Shown here in pieces: positions 1 to 7,693 of a DNA stretch of 12,675 bases. Within the stretch, counting starts at the first letter, position 1. Every line of letters begins with the position of its first letter. A program made the translations under genes and the position numbers. Source of the DNA: CAYLXP01 sp964387425 (lineage in GTDB: Bacteria > Verrucomicrobiota > Kiritimatiellia > UBA8416); the NCBI GenBank assembly GCA_964387425.1, contig CAYLXP010000150.1:1-12675 (forward strand). Reading direction: 5' to 3'. The notes under the pieces are model-generated. The model was given only the letters and a program-made list of their open reading frames with translations, had not been told where the DNA came from and searched no databases.

Positions 1-2511
1 ACCCACATCCAGATTGCGGTTGGCGTGGAAACTGAAGACTGCGCAGGCTCCATCATAGGGACGCGAGTAGACGCGGCTGTCCATGTAGCGCCATTCGACG
101 CGTTGAGTCATGGGCATCTCGATCTGCCAGAGGAAGTTTCCGGTGTAGACATCCACGGCGTTCATGTACTTCCCGGTGATCAGGAGCATGCGGCCGTGTG
201 AGACGAGCGGGTAGGGGGCGCGGTCGTGCTGGAAATGGAATTCCGGTGTGTAGAAGCGGTCGACGTAGCCGGAGAACCAGAGAAGTCCGAGCGGTCCCTT
301 CACCAGCGAGTCACGGTTGGCGAACGTATTGGCCGGGCCGGCGGTTTCGTGTGTCCAGTCGTCGGCGCCGAGTGGTGCAGACGTACGGCTGAGTGTGGCC
401 CAAGCCCCTGATGGACCAGGTGTGAACTGTTTCTCGGTGGCGGCGGACTTGATGGCGGCGGTCGCCGCATCCCTGGTTGGGATGGAGAGCTTGCCGGAGT
501 AGGGGCGGACTGTGTCCAGCGCAAGTTGGGGAAGGGCGCCCGCGAATGGCGAAAGATCCTCTGAAGTGACGAGATTGGCCCAGTACTTGGATAGCATCAG
601 TTCTGAGGGATCATCCGAGACGATCTGGATCTGCCGGCCATAGACTCCCCGCTTCGCGAGGGCCTTGCGTTGTTTCTCGGCGATCGTTGCGTCGGGCTCC
701 AGGACGATGATCTGGTGTTCTCCGGCACTGATGAGCTTCTCCGGGAGCTTGCCCGAACCCCAGCCCAGAACGAGGGCGTAGCCTTCGGGGAAGGAGGGAT
801 AGTGCGGTTTGCCGTATATGGAGTTGCGTTCTACGGGGATGTCGGGTTCTGTCGTCGCCTTGCCGGTGCCAAAGCAGTAGAGCTTGCCGCTGCTGGTGGA
901 AATCACCAACTGGCCGTCGCTGACCAACGCATTTACGGGGGCGCCGTCGACGTTGGCCTGGAAGGTGACTTCCGGTTTTCCGTCTGACTGGGAAATGACG
1001 ATGAGTTCGCCCGGGGTGCCGGCGATGACCTTGTCCTTGGCCGCGATGAGTACGCGGTGAGGCAGCTCCAGCTCCCAGATGATGGGGAATTCCAGCTTAC
1101 GGACGATATGGTAGCTGGTCAGATGGATCTTCCACTCGGCCTTGCTCATGTCGCGGGCCACGATGCGATCGAAGTACGGGTACTGCACATAGGTTTCGCC
1201 GCGCGGGACGAGGTACTCCATCTGGTCATCGAGAATGGAGTTGTACAGCATGTCGCCACTGAGCACGGGCTCCGTGTAGAAGACCTCGTTGTGGAGTTTG
1301 AAAACGTCCGCGTTGAGGATCGGCCGGTTTTCATAGTTGTAGGTCTCGGCCGGGGTGGCGTGTCGAGCCACGAAGGTGCCATTGGCCGCATGGCTGCGCA
1401 GGGCGGCCGTGATGATGGTCTTTCCGTTCTTCTCAGAGATCTGGACCCGGTTGAGACCGCCAAAGACTCGCGGTGGTTTCACTCCGGGCTTCCGTTTTTT
1501 CGGAAGGAACCGCTTCAGAATCGAGAGGGCTTCGGGGGCAGACATGTCGGCATAGTCCGCGAATGTCTCGAGCTCCATGGTCTCCGGCGGCAGGGCATCC
1601 ATGTCCAGTGGCTGCGTGCCGAGCACGCTGCCCCCCTGGATCCAGTATTTGTCATTGCCGGTCAGCCACCACGTACCGCGGGGCTGGTTGTGTTTCGTGT
1701 AGTAGCTGTTGTAGGGCTCCTGCTCGCCCGTTTCGGGATCGAGAAAGATGGCGAGCGTGCGCCCGCTTGGAACGGCCAGTTTGCCGTTGATGATGGCCAG
1801 GTAGCCCTGGGGCGGCAGGCCGAGGTCGTAGACGTTGCCGTGATCGTTCATGCCGTCCACCTGCAGCGAGAGGGCATCGGTCTGCCAGACCAGTTCGCCG
1901 GTCGTGGCGTCGACGGCCGTGACATAGACGCCCTCTTCAGGCCAGACCCCGGCCCCGAAGAAGACCTTGCCCTGGTAGACGACCGGTGCACCCCGCACGG
2001 GCCAGCGGGAGCAGAGCCGACCATTGACGAGGAGTTTGCTGGTGGGGAGGTCGTTAGGGATGCCGCGGACTTTCCATAGCAGTTCCCCGGTTGCGGCCTG
2101 CAAGCAGTAGAACAGGCCGTCGTCGCTGCCGAAGTAGAGCTTGCCGGCATCATAGACAGGGGCATAGCGGACAGGACCGCCGGTGATGTAGCGCCAGGCG
2201 GTCTTGCCGGTGGCCAAATTGAGTGCGGTCACCTCGTCTCGCAGATTGCTGGGCACAAAGAGCAGCCCCTCCGCAGCGACTGGGGCGTAGGCGGCGTCGG
2301 CACACATCCGGAACTGATGGATGAAGGCGGCGTCGGGATAGCCCATGCCACGGTGCCAGAGGAGTGAGAGGTCATCCGGGAGTGCGTTCTCGGTTGAGCC
2401 TGTGCGCGAGGCATTGCCACGCCACATGGGCCAGTCTCCGGCGTTGGCGGTTAGGGCGGATGAGAGGATGGAGAGGGAGAGGAGGAGCGGGGAGAGGCGT
2501 GTGTGGTTCAT
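1..2511 (-). CDS. Secreted PQQ-like beta-propeller protein with internal methyltransferase-like domain (partial, C-terminus off left edge)
   Basis: The minus-strand frame from ATG at 2511 stays open for 837 codons to the left edge, so the C-terminus is missing. Residues 1-23 form a signal peptide. The mature part opens with a W-P-M-W-R-G motif and a PQQ-like propeller whose blades repeat patterns such as 'TALNLATGKTAWRY' and 'AVDATTGELVWQ'. Around residues 583-587 lies G-W-G-S-G, followed by 'IIVLEPD' (E605), 'VSDDP' (about 630-634) and 'ANLVTSED'. That is the order of motif I, the acidic end of beta-2, and later strands in class I SAM methyltransferases. Propeller-type sequence resumes afterwards ('LLITGKYMNAVDVYTGNFLWQ' type blade). 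The ATG overlaps the stop of the upstream glycosidase (ATGA), with a modest AAGG about 9 bases upstream. Such large propeller/methyltransferase hybrids are, to my knowledge, common but uncharacterised in planctomycete-type genomes. Catalytic activity is not shown. Confidence 0.85.
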   Translation of the reverse strand, partial: MNHTRLSPLLLSLSILSSALTANAGDWPMWRGNASRTGSTENALPDDLSLLWHRGMGYPDAAFIHQFRMCADAAYAPVAAEGLLFVPSNLRDEVTALNLATGKTAWRYITGGPVRYAPVYDAGKLYFGSDDGLFYCLQAATGELLWKVRGIPNDLPTSKLLVNGRLCSRWPVRGAPVVYQGKVFFGAGVWPEEGVYVTAVDATTGELVWQTDALSLQVDGMNDHGNVYDLGLPPQGYLAIINGKLAVPSGRTLAIFLDPETGEQEPYNSYYTKHNQPRGTWWLTGNDKYWIQGGSVLGTQPLDMDALPPETMELETFADYADMSAPEALSILKRFLPKKRKPGVKPPRVFGGLNRVQISEKNGKTIITAALRSHAANGTFVARHATPAETYNYENRPILNADVFKLHNEVFYTEPVLSGDMLYNSILDDQMEYLVPRGETYVQYPYFDRIVARDMSKAEWKIHLTSYHIVRKLEFPIIWELELPHRVLIAAKDKVIAGTPGELIVISQSDGKPEVTFQANVDGAPVNALVSDGQLVISTSSGKLYCFGTGKATTEPDIPVERNSIYGKPHYPSFPEGYALVLGWGSGKLPEKLISAGEHQIIVLEPDATIAEKQRKALAKRGVYGRQIQIVSDDPSELMLSKYWANLVTSEDLSPFAGALPQLALDTVRPYSGKLSIPTRDAATAAIKSAATEKQFTPGPSGAWATLSRTSAPLGADDWTHETAGPANTFANRDSLVKGPLGLLWFSGYVDRFYTPEFHFQHDRAPYPLVSHGRMLLITGKYMNAVDVYTGNFLWQIEMPMTQRVEWRYMDSRVYSRPYDGACAVFSFHANRNLDVG

Positions 2512-5102
2512 TGTGTGGGCCTTGAGAGGGTGCTGGCGCTAACCGTGAGGGATATTTGGGAGATATGGAGTGCGGTGACAGAGTCACCGCTTTGGATTCG
2601 AGCGGAGCGTGACGTGGGTGGCGGGCGTAGATTGAGTCGATCGCTATGAATGCGCACACGCGCTCCGCGCTCGCAGAAAGCGGCGATTCCATCGCCGCAC
2701 TCCAAAACGGATGATCGCGGAGCGTCGAGTTCCTTTGGCAACGGAAGGAATGCCAGGGAGATTGGGGCACGGCCGTCCCCCGCCTCAAACTCAAACGTCC
2801 CCTTTAGTTCCCCGGACGAAGCGTTGATGGTGACAGGTCCCGGTTTGTCGCCAATGCGGATCAGGGCGGTGGCGATTCCGGCTTCCGCTTCGATGGCATC
2901 CGGGTTCATGACAGAGACATCGCCGTTGATCGTGATGTCGACCTTGTTGGAGTAGGTGGGGATGACTGTTTCATTCTTATCGACCGCGGCGATGTAGAGG
3001 AAGAGGACATCGTTGCAACCGGCCTCGGGGGTGATGCCGCTCTCGTCAAGGCAGAGGCTCAAGCCTGTCGCCTTGCCGGGAGTCTGGACGATGTGCTCGG
3101 CCACCGGCTTCCCTCCGATGAGTCCAACGGCTTTCAGTGTTCCCGGCTTAAACTTGTCCAGCTTGAAGGTGAAGGGAGGGTGGGGAAGGTACATCGAGAT
3201 CTTGTCTGCATCCGGCTTCTGCTTGGCGATGGGGCGGTCGTTCAGCAGCAGCCTGACCTGCTCGCAGTTGCTGTAGACCTTCAGGTTGAGTGCCGATTCC
3301 GGTGTCCAGTAGCTGGCAATGCGGACCATTGCGCCCTCTGCGGGCTCCCGCTGGCTTTGGTAGAAGAAGTAGCTGAACTTCGGCAGGCGGAAGATGTCCA
3401 TGATGCCGGAGAATTCGAGGTCATCGTGGTAACCGCGGTTGTAGTCGAACATCACCCAGTAAGCGTCGCCGTAGGCTGACGTGTCGTGGTTACTGTTGTG
3501 GGCTTCCTGGATGTTGCGGGCCTGCTGAAGGAGGCGCTTTTCGCCGTAGCCGCGACGTTGACGGCTGCTGGTTTCGTAGCGGCGGGTCTTGTCCAGCTTG
3601 TCCTGGTTCAGCCCGGCATTGCTGGAGTAGTACTCCCAGTCGCCGTACTCGGACACGAAATAGGGCTTCTCCAGGTTCTCGTGGTAGCCGTGCAAGATGC
3701 GGTGTTGGCGGGCCTGCCCGAAGACGTCATAGACATCGTCTTTCCAGCCGGCCGAGTAGACGCGTTCACCGGGATATTCGGCGTGGGCAATGCGGTGCAG
3801 CTCTTCCATGAAGGGCACCGGCATTGCGGTCTCATTCAGGGAGACCTCCCACGCCACCACGGATGCGCGGTTGCGGTCGCGACGAATCAGCTCGGTTGCA
3901 GAGCGGTAGCAATACTGGCGGAAACGGTCGTCATCGAGGTAGTACTGCCAGCCCATAATCGCGTTGAGCGTAATCAGCCCCAGCTCGTCACAGGCATCCA
4001 TGAATGCCACTGAGTGCGGGTAGTGCGACAGGCGAATGTGGTTGAAGCCGGAATCCTTGATCTTCTTTGCGTCACGATACTGAGCGTTGTCGGACAGGGC
4101 GTAACCCACGAAGGGATACTCCTGGTGACGGTTGACGCCGCGTAGGAAGATCTTCTCGCCATTCAGGAACAGCTCGTGGCCCTTGAACTCGAACTCGCGA
4201 ATGCCGAACCGGTTGGTTTCTTCGTCCACTACCTTGCCATTCACGCGTACGGAGGTTCTCAAGGTGTAGAGGTGCGGTGTGTCCGGCGACCACAGCTTGG
4301 CATCACTGACGTAGATGTGCTCAACGAAGTCTGCATCCGAGCCTGCCTTGATGGTGACATCGGCAGTCGTGGCCTCCGACACCAGCGCGTTGTCACGGTA
4401 GATGGCTTGTGCGACTTCAACCACCTTGGGGGTGGTCGCGTCGTTGACAACGTGGGTCTTGACTCTTACCAGCGACTTGCCCGCGGATACCTTCGGAGTT
4501 GTGATGAACACGCCGCCACCGGCGACCTTCCCCGCGAGCACGGGGTGGGAGATATGGACCTTGTCTTTAAGGATGAGCCAGGCGTTGCGGTAGAGCCCGC
4601 CGTACATGCAGAAGTCCAGCCGTTTGAGCGGCTTGGGGCCCGTGTAGATGTTGTCGGTGTTGTCCAGGCGAACCGCCAGGAGGTTCTTTCCATCGGCTCG
4701 GACATGGTCGGTTATGTCGATGACGACGGGGAGATAGCCGCCCATGCGCTCTTTCACCAGGACGCCATTGAGCCAGACGCTGCAGCGACTCATCGCCCCC
4801 TCGAATTCGATGATCACTCTCTTGCCGGCGGCATTTGCGGGTAGCGTGAAGCTCTTGCGGTACCAGCAGATGCCCTGCCACTGATCGTTCACTACGAGCG
4901 GTTCGATATTGGCCGTGTGTGGCAGAGAGACGGGCTGCCATTCCGCGGCATTGAAAGCGACGCGTTCAGATCCGGGATTCTCGCCGCGAAAGAAGCTCCA
5001 GCCCGCGTTGAAGTTCAGGCACTCTGCGGCTTGGGCGTGGGTAGCGGCCAGGGGAAGGAGGGTGAGGGTGATTGCAGTAATTTGGTTCAGGATTCGGGTC
5101 AT
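2508..5102 (-). CDS. Glycoside hydrolase family 2 (beta-galactosidase-like), secreted
   Basis: This is an 864-residue secreted glycosidase. ATG at 5102 is preferred over an in-frame ATG at 5159 because GGAG lies 8 bases upstream and a signal peptide follows (residues 1-25, ending THAQA). Domains in order are: GH2 sugar-binding (about 30-195, 'WYRKSF', 'VWLNGVLV'), immunoglobulin-like (about 200-300), and TIM barrel (about 305-590, beginning 'LFLNGEKIFLRGVNRHQ'). The catalytic acid/base is E424 in 'WEVSLNET' and the nucleophile is E485 in 'YFVSEYGD'; both are present. The C-terminus resembles DUF4982 (about 595-675) and GH2 C5-type (about 695-775) domains. The last ~65 residues (from about 800) are low-complexity and are encoded by an inverted hairpin repeat, so they look acquired. 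The gene begins 32 bases after the PQQ-like gene and its TGA overlaps the next ATG, so it is probably co-transcribed. Beta-galactosidase is the default guess; substrate is unknown. Confidence 0.9.
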   Translation of the reverse strand: MTRILNQITAITLTLLPLAATHAQAAECLNFNAGWSFFRGENPGSERVAFNAAEWQPVSLPHTANIEPLVVNDQWQGICWYRKSFTLPANAAGKRVIIEFEGAMSRCSVWLNGVLVKERMGGYLPVVIDITDHVRADGKNLLAVRLDNTDNIYTGPKPLKRLDFCMYGGLYRNAWLILKDKVHISHPVLAGKVAGGGVFITTPKVSAGKSLVRVKTHVVNDATTPKVVEVAQAIYRDNALVSEATTADVTIKAGSDADFVEHIYVSDAKLWSPDTPHLYTLRTSVRVNGKVVDEETNRFGIREFEFKGHELFLNGEKIFLRGVNRHQEYPFVGYALSDNAQYRDAKKIKDSGFNHIRLSHYPHSVAFMDACDELGLITLNAIMGWQYYLDDDRFRQYCYRSATELIRRDRNRASVVAWEVSLNETAMPVPFMEELHRIAHAEYPGERVYSAGWKDDVYDVFGQARQHRILHGYHENLEKPYFVSEYGDWEYYSSNAGLNQDKLDKTRRYETSSRQRRGYGEKRLLQQARNIQEAHNSNHDTSAYGDAYWVMFDYNRGYHDDLEFSGIMDIFRLPKFSYFFYQSQREPAEGAMVRIASYWTPESALNLKVYSNCEQVRLLLNDRPIAKQKPDADKISMYLPHPPFTFKLDKFKPGTLKAVGLIGGKPVAEHIVQTPGKATGLSLCLDESGITPEAGCNDVLFLYIAAVDKNETVIPTYSNKVDITINGDVSVMNPDAIEAEAGIATALIRIGDKPGPVTINASSGELKGTFEFEAGDGRAPISLAFLPLPKELDAPRSSVLECGDGIAAFCERGARVRIHSDRLNLRPPPTSRSARIQSGDSVTALHISQISLTVSASTLSRPTQ
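2566..2704. repeat. REPIN-like inverted pair of hairpin repeats inside the GH2 gene
   Basis: Two units face opposite ways across 139 bases. The plus-strand unit (2566-2595) reads TGGAGT, then an 8-bp stem GCGGTGAC, loop AGA, stem GTCACCGC, then TTT. The minus-strand unit (2704 down to 2676) reads TGGAGT, stem GCGGCGAT, loop GGA, stem ATCGCCGC, then TTT. The stems differ at two positions and both differences are compensated on the other arm, while the TGGAGT head and TTT tail are constant. Between the units, GAGCG-GAGCG-type sequence at about 2599-2610 pairs imperfectly with about 2658-2672. A GGAG or GTAG head followed by a hairpin, in inverted pairs, is the described layout of REP elements and REPINs mobilised by RAYT (TnpA_REP) transposases. 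No such gene is in this window. Confidence 0.8.
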
Positions 5103-5134
5103 TCGTGTTTCTCCGTGTTGCTGTTTGAAGCGGG

Positions 5135-6397
5135 TTAGGGGGCCTTCACGTCGTAGCAATAGAGCGTGTCCGCGTATCTCAAGTAGAGGCGTCCGTCACA
5201 GATCACCGGGTGCGCCCAGACGTCCTTCTTGCCTTTCACGGTCACGAACTCGAACTCCGAAACGATTCGGAGGTCGTTCTTGTCTGCTTCGAGCAGCATC
5301 ATCTTGCCGTCTGAGCAGAGCGAGTAGAACCGGCCGTCAGCGTATACCGATGAGCCATGCCGATATCCCTCTATGGTGTCGATGATCTTGCCCGACTCAG
5401 CATCGAGTAAGGCCCAGCCCCGGACAGCGCGCCCTGAAGAGCAGACGACACGCCCATCGACGCACACGACGCTTCCGAACGGATTTCCGAATTCGTGTTG
5501 CCACGTCCTCTCTACCGTTTCGCCAGCCCCGCTAATTGCGAGGGAGAAGTGATCGCCGCCGCCACGGTTGGTGAGCGGGATCACAGCCTGCCCGCGATAG
5601 TAGCTTGGTGTCATGAGTACCGGTGAGTCGAGTCTGTGCATGCAGGTCCAGAGACGCTTGCCGGTGGCTGCATCCACTCCAAACGCGTGCGCCGCTCCGC
5701 CGGTGATGAGCTGGCGGCCGTTGCCGGTATCGACAAGGATAGCCGAAGCGTAGGATGGCTTCTCTCCATTCAACGGTGGCGTCTTCCAGATCTCTTCGCC
5801 TGTTTTGGCGTCCAGGGCCACCATGAGCGCCTCCAGCCCGGCAGGCGTGACGAAAACCTTGCCGTCGGCCACGAGGGGGGATTCGCTGATGCCCCAGGTG
5901 ATGTTACGGGACCTGTAGCGCTCCAGGATCGGGACGCTCCATATCTCACGGCCATCTTTCGCATCCAGGCAGACGAGCCTGCCGTGGGCGTTCATGTGAT
6001 AGAGATGCCCGTCGCTGTAGTTGCAGCTCGCCCGCGCACCGGGGAAGGGGTTCTTCCAGAACTTGCCGTTTTGCGTCTTCCACCTGGTCTTGCCCTCAAG
6101 GTCGAGCGCGAAGATGGTGAGCATCTCGTTTTCGTCGCCGGTGATGTAGATCGTGCCGCGCGAAATGATAGGGGAGCAGTAGCCTGCTCCCAGCCCCGTT
6201 GCTTTCCAGAGGAGTTTGGGTCCGTCCTCAGGCCAGGAGGCGAGAAGCCCCGTCTCGGTGGATACGCCGTCACGTCGCGGTCCGCGCCACTGGGGCCAGC
6301 CGGGTTCCTCTGATGCAACGTGCTGAGCCTGGGAAACGACAGCCGACAGCGAGGACGCCGCCAGCACGAGAATCACTATCCGTTTGAAGCATCTCAT
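5135..6397 (-). CDS. Secreted PQQ-like beta-propeller repeat protein
   Basis: A 420-residue secreted propeller. The frame is open further upstream, but ATG at 6397 is chosen because a full AAGGAGG (6407-6413) lies 9 bases before it and a signal peptide follows (residues 1-24, ending VVSQAQ). The upstream extension would be read through repeat DNA. The mature protein starts with 'WPQWRGPRRDG' (34-44), a common opening of planctomycete/verrucomicrobial PQQ-like proteins. Propeller blades repeat patterns such as 'LVCLDAKDGREIW', 'MVALDAKTGEEIWKT' and 'AFGVDAATGKRLW'. The length suits one 7-8-bladed propeller. These repeats resemble BamB and quinoprotein dehydrogenases, but I see no quinoprotein catalytic signature, so binding or scaffolding is more likely than oxidation. 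It is 32 bases upstream of the GH2 gene and probably in the same operon. Confidence 0.9.
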   Translation of the reverse strand: MRCFKRIVILVLAASSLSAVVSQAQHVASEEPGWPQWRGPRRDGVSTETGLLASWPEDGPKLLWKATGLGAGYCSPIISRGTIYITGDENEMLTIFALDLEGKTRWKTQNGKFWKNPFPGARASCNYSDGHLYHMNAHGRLVCLDAKDGREIWSVPILERYRSRNITWGISESPLVADGKVFVTPAGLEALMVALDAKTGEEIWKTPPLNGEKPSYASAILVDTGNGRQLITGGAAHAFGVDAATGKRLWTCMHRLDSPVLMTPSYYRGQAVIPLTNRGGGDHFSLAISGAGETVERTWQHEFGNPFGSVVCVDGRVVCSSGRAVRGWALLDAESGKIIDTIEGYRHGSSVYADGRFYSLCSDGKMMLLEADKNDLRIVSEFEFVTVKGKKDVWAHPVICDGRLYLRYADTLYCYDVKAP

Positions 6398-6551
6398 TAT
6401 CTTTGGCCTCCTTCTGTGGCTAAGAACCAAAGAATAGCACGTCAAAGGGGTGTGGAAAATAGGGATTTGCGGGGAGGGCGTCTGTCTAAGGACGGTAGCT
6501 TCCCGCACAGAAGAGGGGGACTCACCACAGAGCCACGGAGACTCGGAGGAG

Positions 6552-6605
6552 ATGGCGTGAATTTGAGGAGATTCCTGGGAAGGAATCTCCTCAAATTTCC
6601 GCCAT
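6552..6605. repeat. Long perfect hairpin within the compound repeat
   Basis: A 17-bp perfect stem pairs 6560-6576 (AATTTGAGGAGATTCCT) with 6581-6597 around a 4-base loop GGGA. After a 2-by-2 internal mismatch, the stem continues outward with ATGGCG (6552-6557) pairing CGCCAT (6600-6605). No T-run follows on either strand, so it is not a classical intrinsic terminator. Confidence 0.85.
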
Positions 6606-6677
6606 GGTATTGCTTGGAGAGGGAAGAGAGTCGTGGGCAGCTTGAGACCATCCCTCCTCTCTCTCCCTTTACGACCG

Positions 6678-6762
6678 TTCGCGCAAATACGAGATTGGTG
6701 AGACAAGTAGCCAACTCATGAGTCAATCGAAAGGAACCCCGCCAATCTCGGATTTGCGCGAA
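6678..6762. repeat. 21-base inverted repeat within the compound repeat
   Basis: The arm 6678-6698 (TTCGCGCAAAT-x-CGAGATTGG) pairs with 6742-6762 with one mismatch. The arms enclose 43 bases with no other strong structure. Confidence 0.8.
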
Positions 6763-6824
6763 CCTCCCCTCCGAGTCTCCGTGCCTCGAGCGAAGCGGGT
6801 GGTGAATCTTGGGATGGGGTATGG

Positions 6825-7487
6825 TTATTTCAGAACGCGGATTCGGATGTTCCGGAATTTGACGGGATTGCCGTGATCCTGGAGATGAATCTTGCCCGCG
6901 TCCTCTCCGTAGCCCGCTTTGCCCTTGAATTTGCTGGCGGCCTTTGCCTTGGCCCACGCTTCCGAGGCGGTGTCTGCCTCCACAACCTTCTTCCCGTTCA
7001 GCCAGTGCTCAAGTTTCGTGCCCTTCACGACAATGCGGCTTTTGTTGAACTCGCCGACAGGCTGGACGGTCTTCTGGTCATTACAGGGGAACATGGCATA
7101 CATTGCGGCTGCGCTGGTCAGCGGGTTCTTGCCGTTCTTGTGGCCAACGTCGTCGAGCACCTGGTACTCCGGGCCGAGGCCGTTCTTGAAACGGTACTTC
7201 ACGCCGCTGTTGCCTTTTGGCGAGATGCTCCACTCGAACTCAAGCTCGAAGTCCTTGTACTCGTCGACCGTGTTGATGCTGCCGCCCTTTTCTTTGCGGA
7301 AGATGCAACCATCCTCGACGATCCAGCCCTTCGTGACAGGCTGCCCGGCGGCGGTCTCCCAGCCGGTCAGGGTTTTGCCGTCGAAAAGGCTCTTCCAGCC
7401 CTGGCAGCTCTTGCACGTTTTGCAGCTGGATGCCATGACGCTACCGGCTGCCGCGAGTGTGACCATCACCAGAATCCACTTCTTCAT
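6825..7487 (-). CDS. DUF1080 (3-keto-disaccharide hydrolase-type) secreted protein
   Basis: A 220-residue protein. The start at 7487 has AGGAG 7 bases upstream and a signal peptide (residues 1-20). The DUF1080 pattern is clear: 'GWKSLFDGKTLTGWE' (30-44), 'GNSGVKYRF' (92-100), 'GPEYQVLDD' (105-113), 'HWLNGKKVVE' (161-170) and a closing 'GKIHLQDHG...FRNIRIR' (198-217). The fold is concanavalin-like, and characterised family members act on 3-keto-glycosides; the substrate here is unknown. Unusually, the mature N-terminus is C-K-T-C-K-S-C (C22, C25, C28), an extra CxxCxxC ahead of the domain. It could be a metal or redox site. The lipobox reading (ASSC) is weak because position -3 is Ala. It is separated from the downstream PQQ-like gene by repeat DNA and from the upstream PDZ gene by a terminator, so it may have its own promoter. 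Confidence 0.9.
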   Translation of the reverse strand: MKKWILVMVTLAAAGSVMASSCKTCKSCQGWKSLFDGKTLTGWETAAGQPVTKGWIVEDGCIFRKEKGGSINTVDEYKDFELEFEWSISPKGNSGVKYRFKNGLGPEYQVLDDVGHKNGKNPLTSAAAMYAMFPCNDQKTVQPVGEFNKSRIVVKGTKLEHWLNGKKVVEADTASEAWAKAKAASKFKGKAGYGEDAGKIHLQDHGNPVKFRNIRIRVLK

Positions 7488-7586
7488 CTTGTTGCTCCTG
7501 TTGTTGCTGCATCAATTCAATCCGAATATGCCTCGAAGCGAGGTCCCAGAAGCATGCCATTCACACGCCCCATTTTCCAGCCATTA

Positions 7587-7628
7587 CAAAAGAAACGCAC
7601 CATCACCCCAAGAAGGGGAGATGGTGCG
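7587..7628 (-). terminator. Intrinsic terminator of the sigma/anti-sigma/PDZ operon
   Basis: Read on the minus strand, a 9-bp stem CGCACCATC/GATGGTGCG (7596-7604 with 7620-7628) continues after an A-A mismatch with CCCC/GGGG (7606-7609 with 7615-7618), capped by a 5-base loop. It is followed by TTTCTTTT. It lies 66 bases past the stop of the PDZ gene and upstream of the DUF1080 gene, so it separates the two transcripts. Confidence 0.85.
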
Positions 7629-7693
7629 GATCTGTGGCGTGGGCAGCATTTGAGGGGCACATCCCGCTGCTGCCGTCAGTTGTTACGGGTGTG

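Larger units (their letters stand above)
6522..6805. repeat. Compound inverted repeat, MITE-like (about 284 bp)
   Basis: Three inverted repeats are combined. The outer arms pair TCACCAC (6522-6528) with GTGGTGA (6799-6805), and a 16-bp perfect arm (6534-6549, CACGGAGACTCGGAGG) with 6768-6783. On the right side a short extra segment separates the two arm parts. Inside are one perfect long hairpin (6552-6605) and one 21-base inverted repeat with a single mismatch (6678-6698 against 6742-6762). ACCACAGAG...CACGGAG strings are, from memory, frequent intergenic repeats in PVC and other genomes. No transposase or open reading frame is inside, so any mobility would depend on a protein from elsewhere. 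Confidence 0.7.
6398..6824. other. 427-base intergenic region dominated by inverted repeats
   Basis: No credible gene lies here on either strand. The part next to the PQQ-like gene holds that gene's Shine-Dalgarno (6407-6413). The stretch 6415-6521 is G-rich and I recognise nothing in it. From 6522 to 6805 a compound inverted repeat fills the gap, and it could block or attenuate transcription running from the DUF1080 gene into the PQQ-like gene. I did not find a convincing promoter for the downstream cluster. Confidence 0.7.

Noticed and set aside
1057..2079. Long open frame on the plus strand (340 codons)
   Set aside because: It is antisense to the strongly supported propeller/methyltransferase gene, has no recognisable domain or signal, and arises from the GC-rich codon use of the minus-strand gene.
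2508..2511. ATGA overlap as proof of designed translational coupling between GH2 and the propeller/methyltransferase gene
   Set aside because: The end of the GH2 frame was probably reset by the inserted repeat, so the overlap may be accidental.
6398..6706. N-terminal extension of the PQQ-like protein by 103 residues
   Set aside because: The extension reads through the inverted repeat; the internal ATG at 6397 has a perfect Shine-Dalgarno and begins a signal peptide.
7537..7560. Possible sigma-54-type promoter upstream of the DUF1080 gene (TGGCATG on the minus strand)
   Set aside because: The -24-like part matches, but the -12 position reads TGGGA rather than TTGCA, so the match is not convincing.
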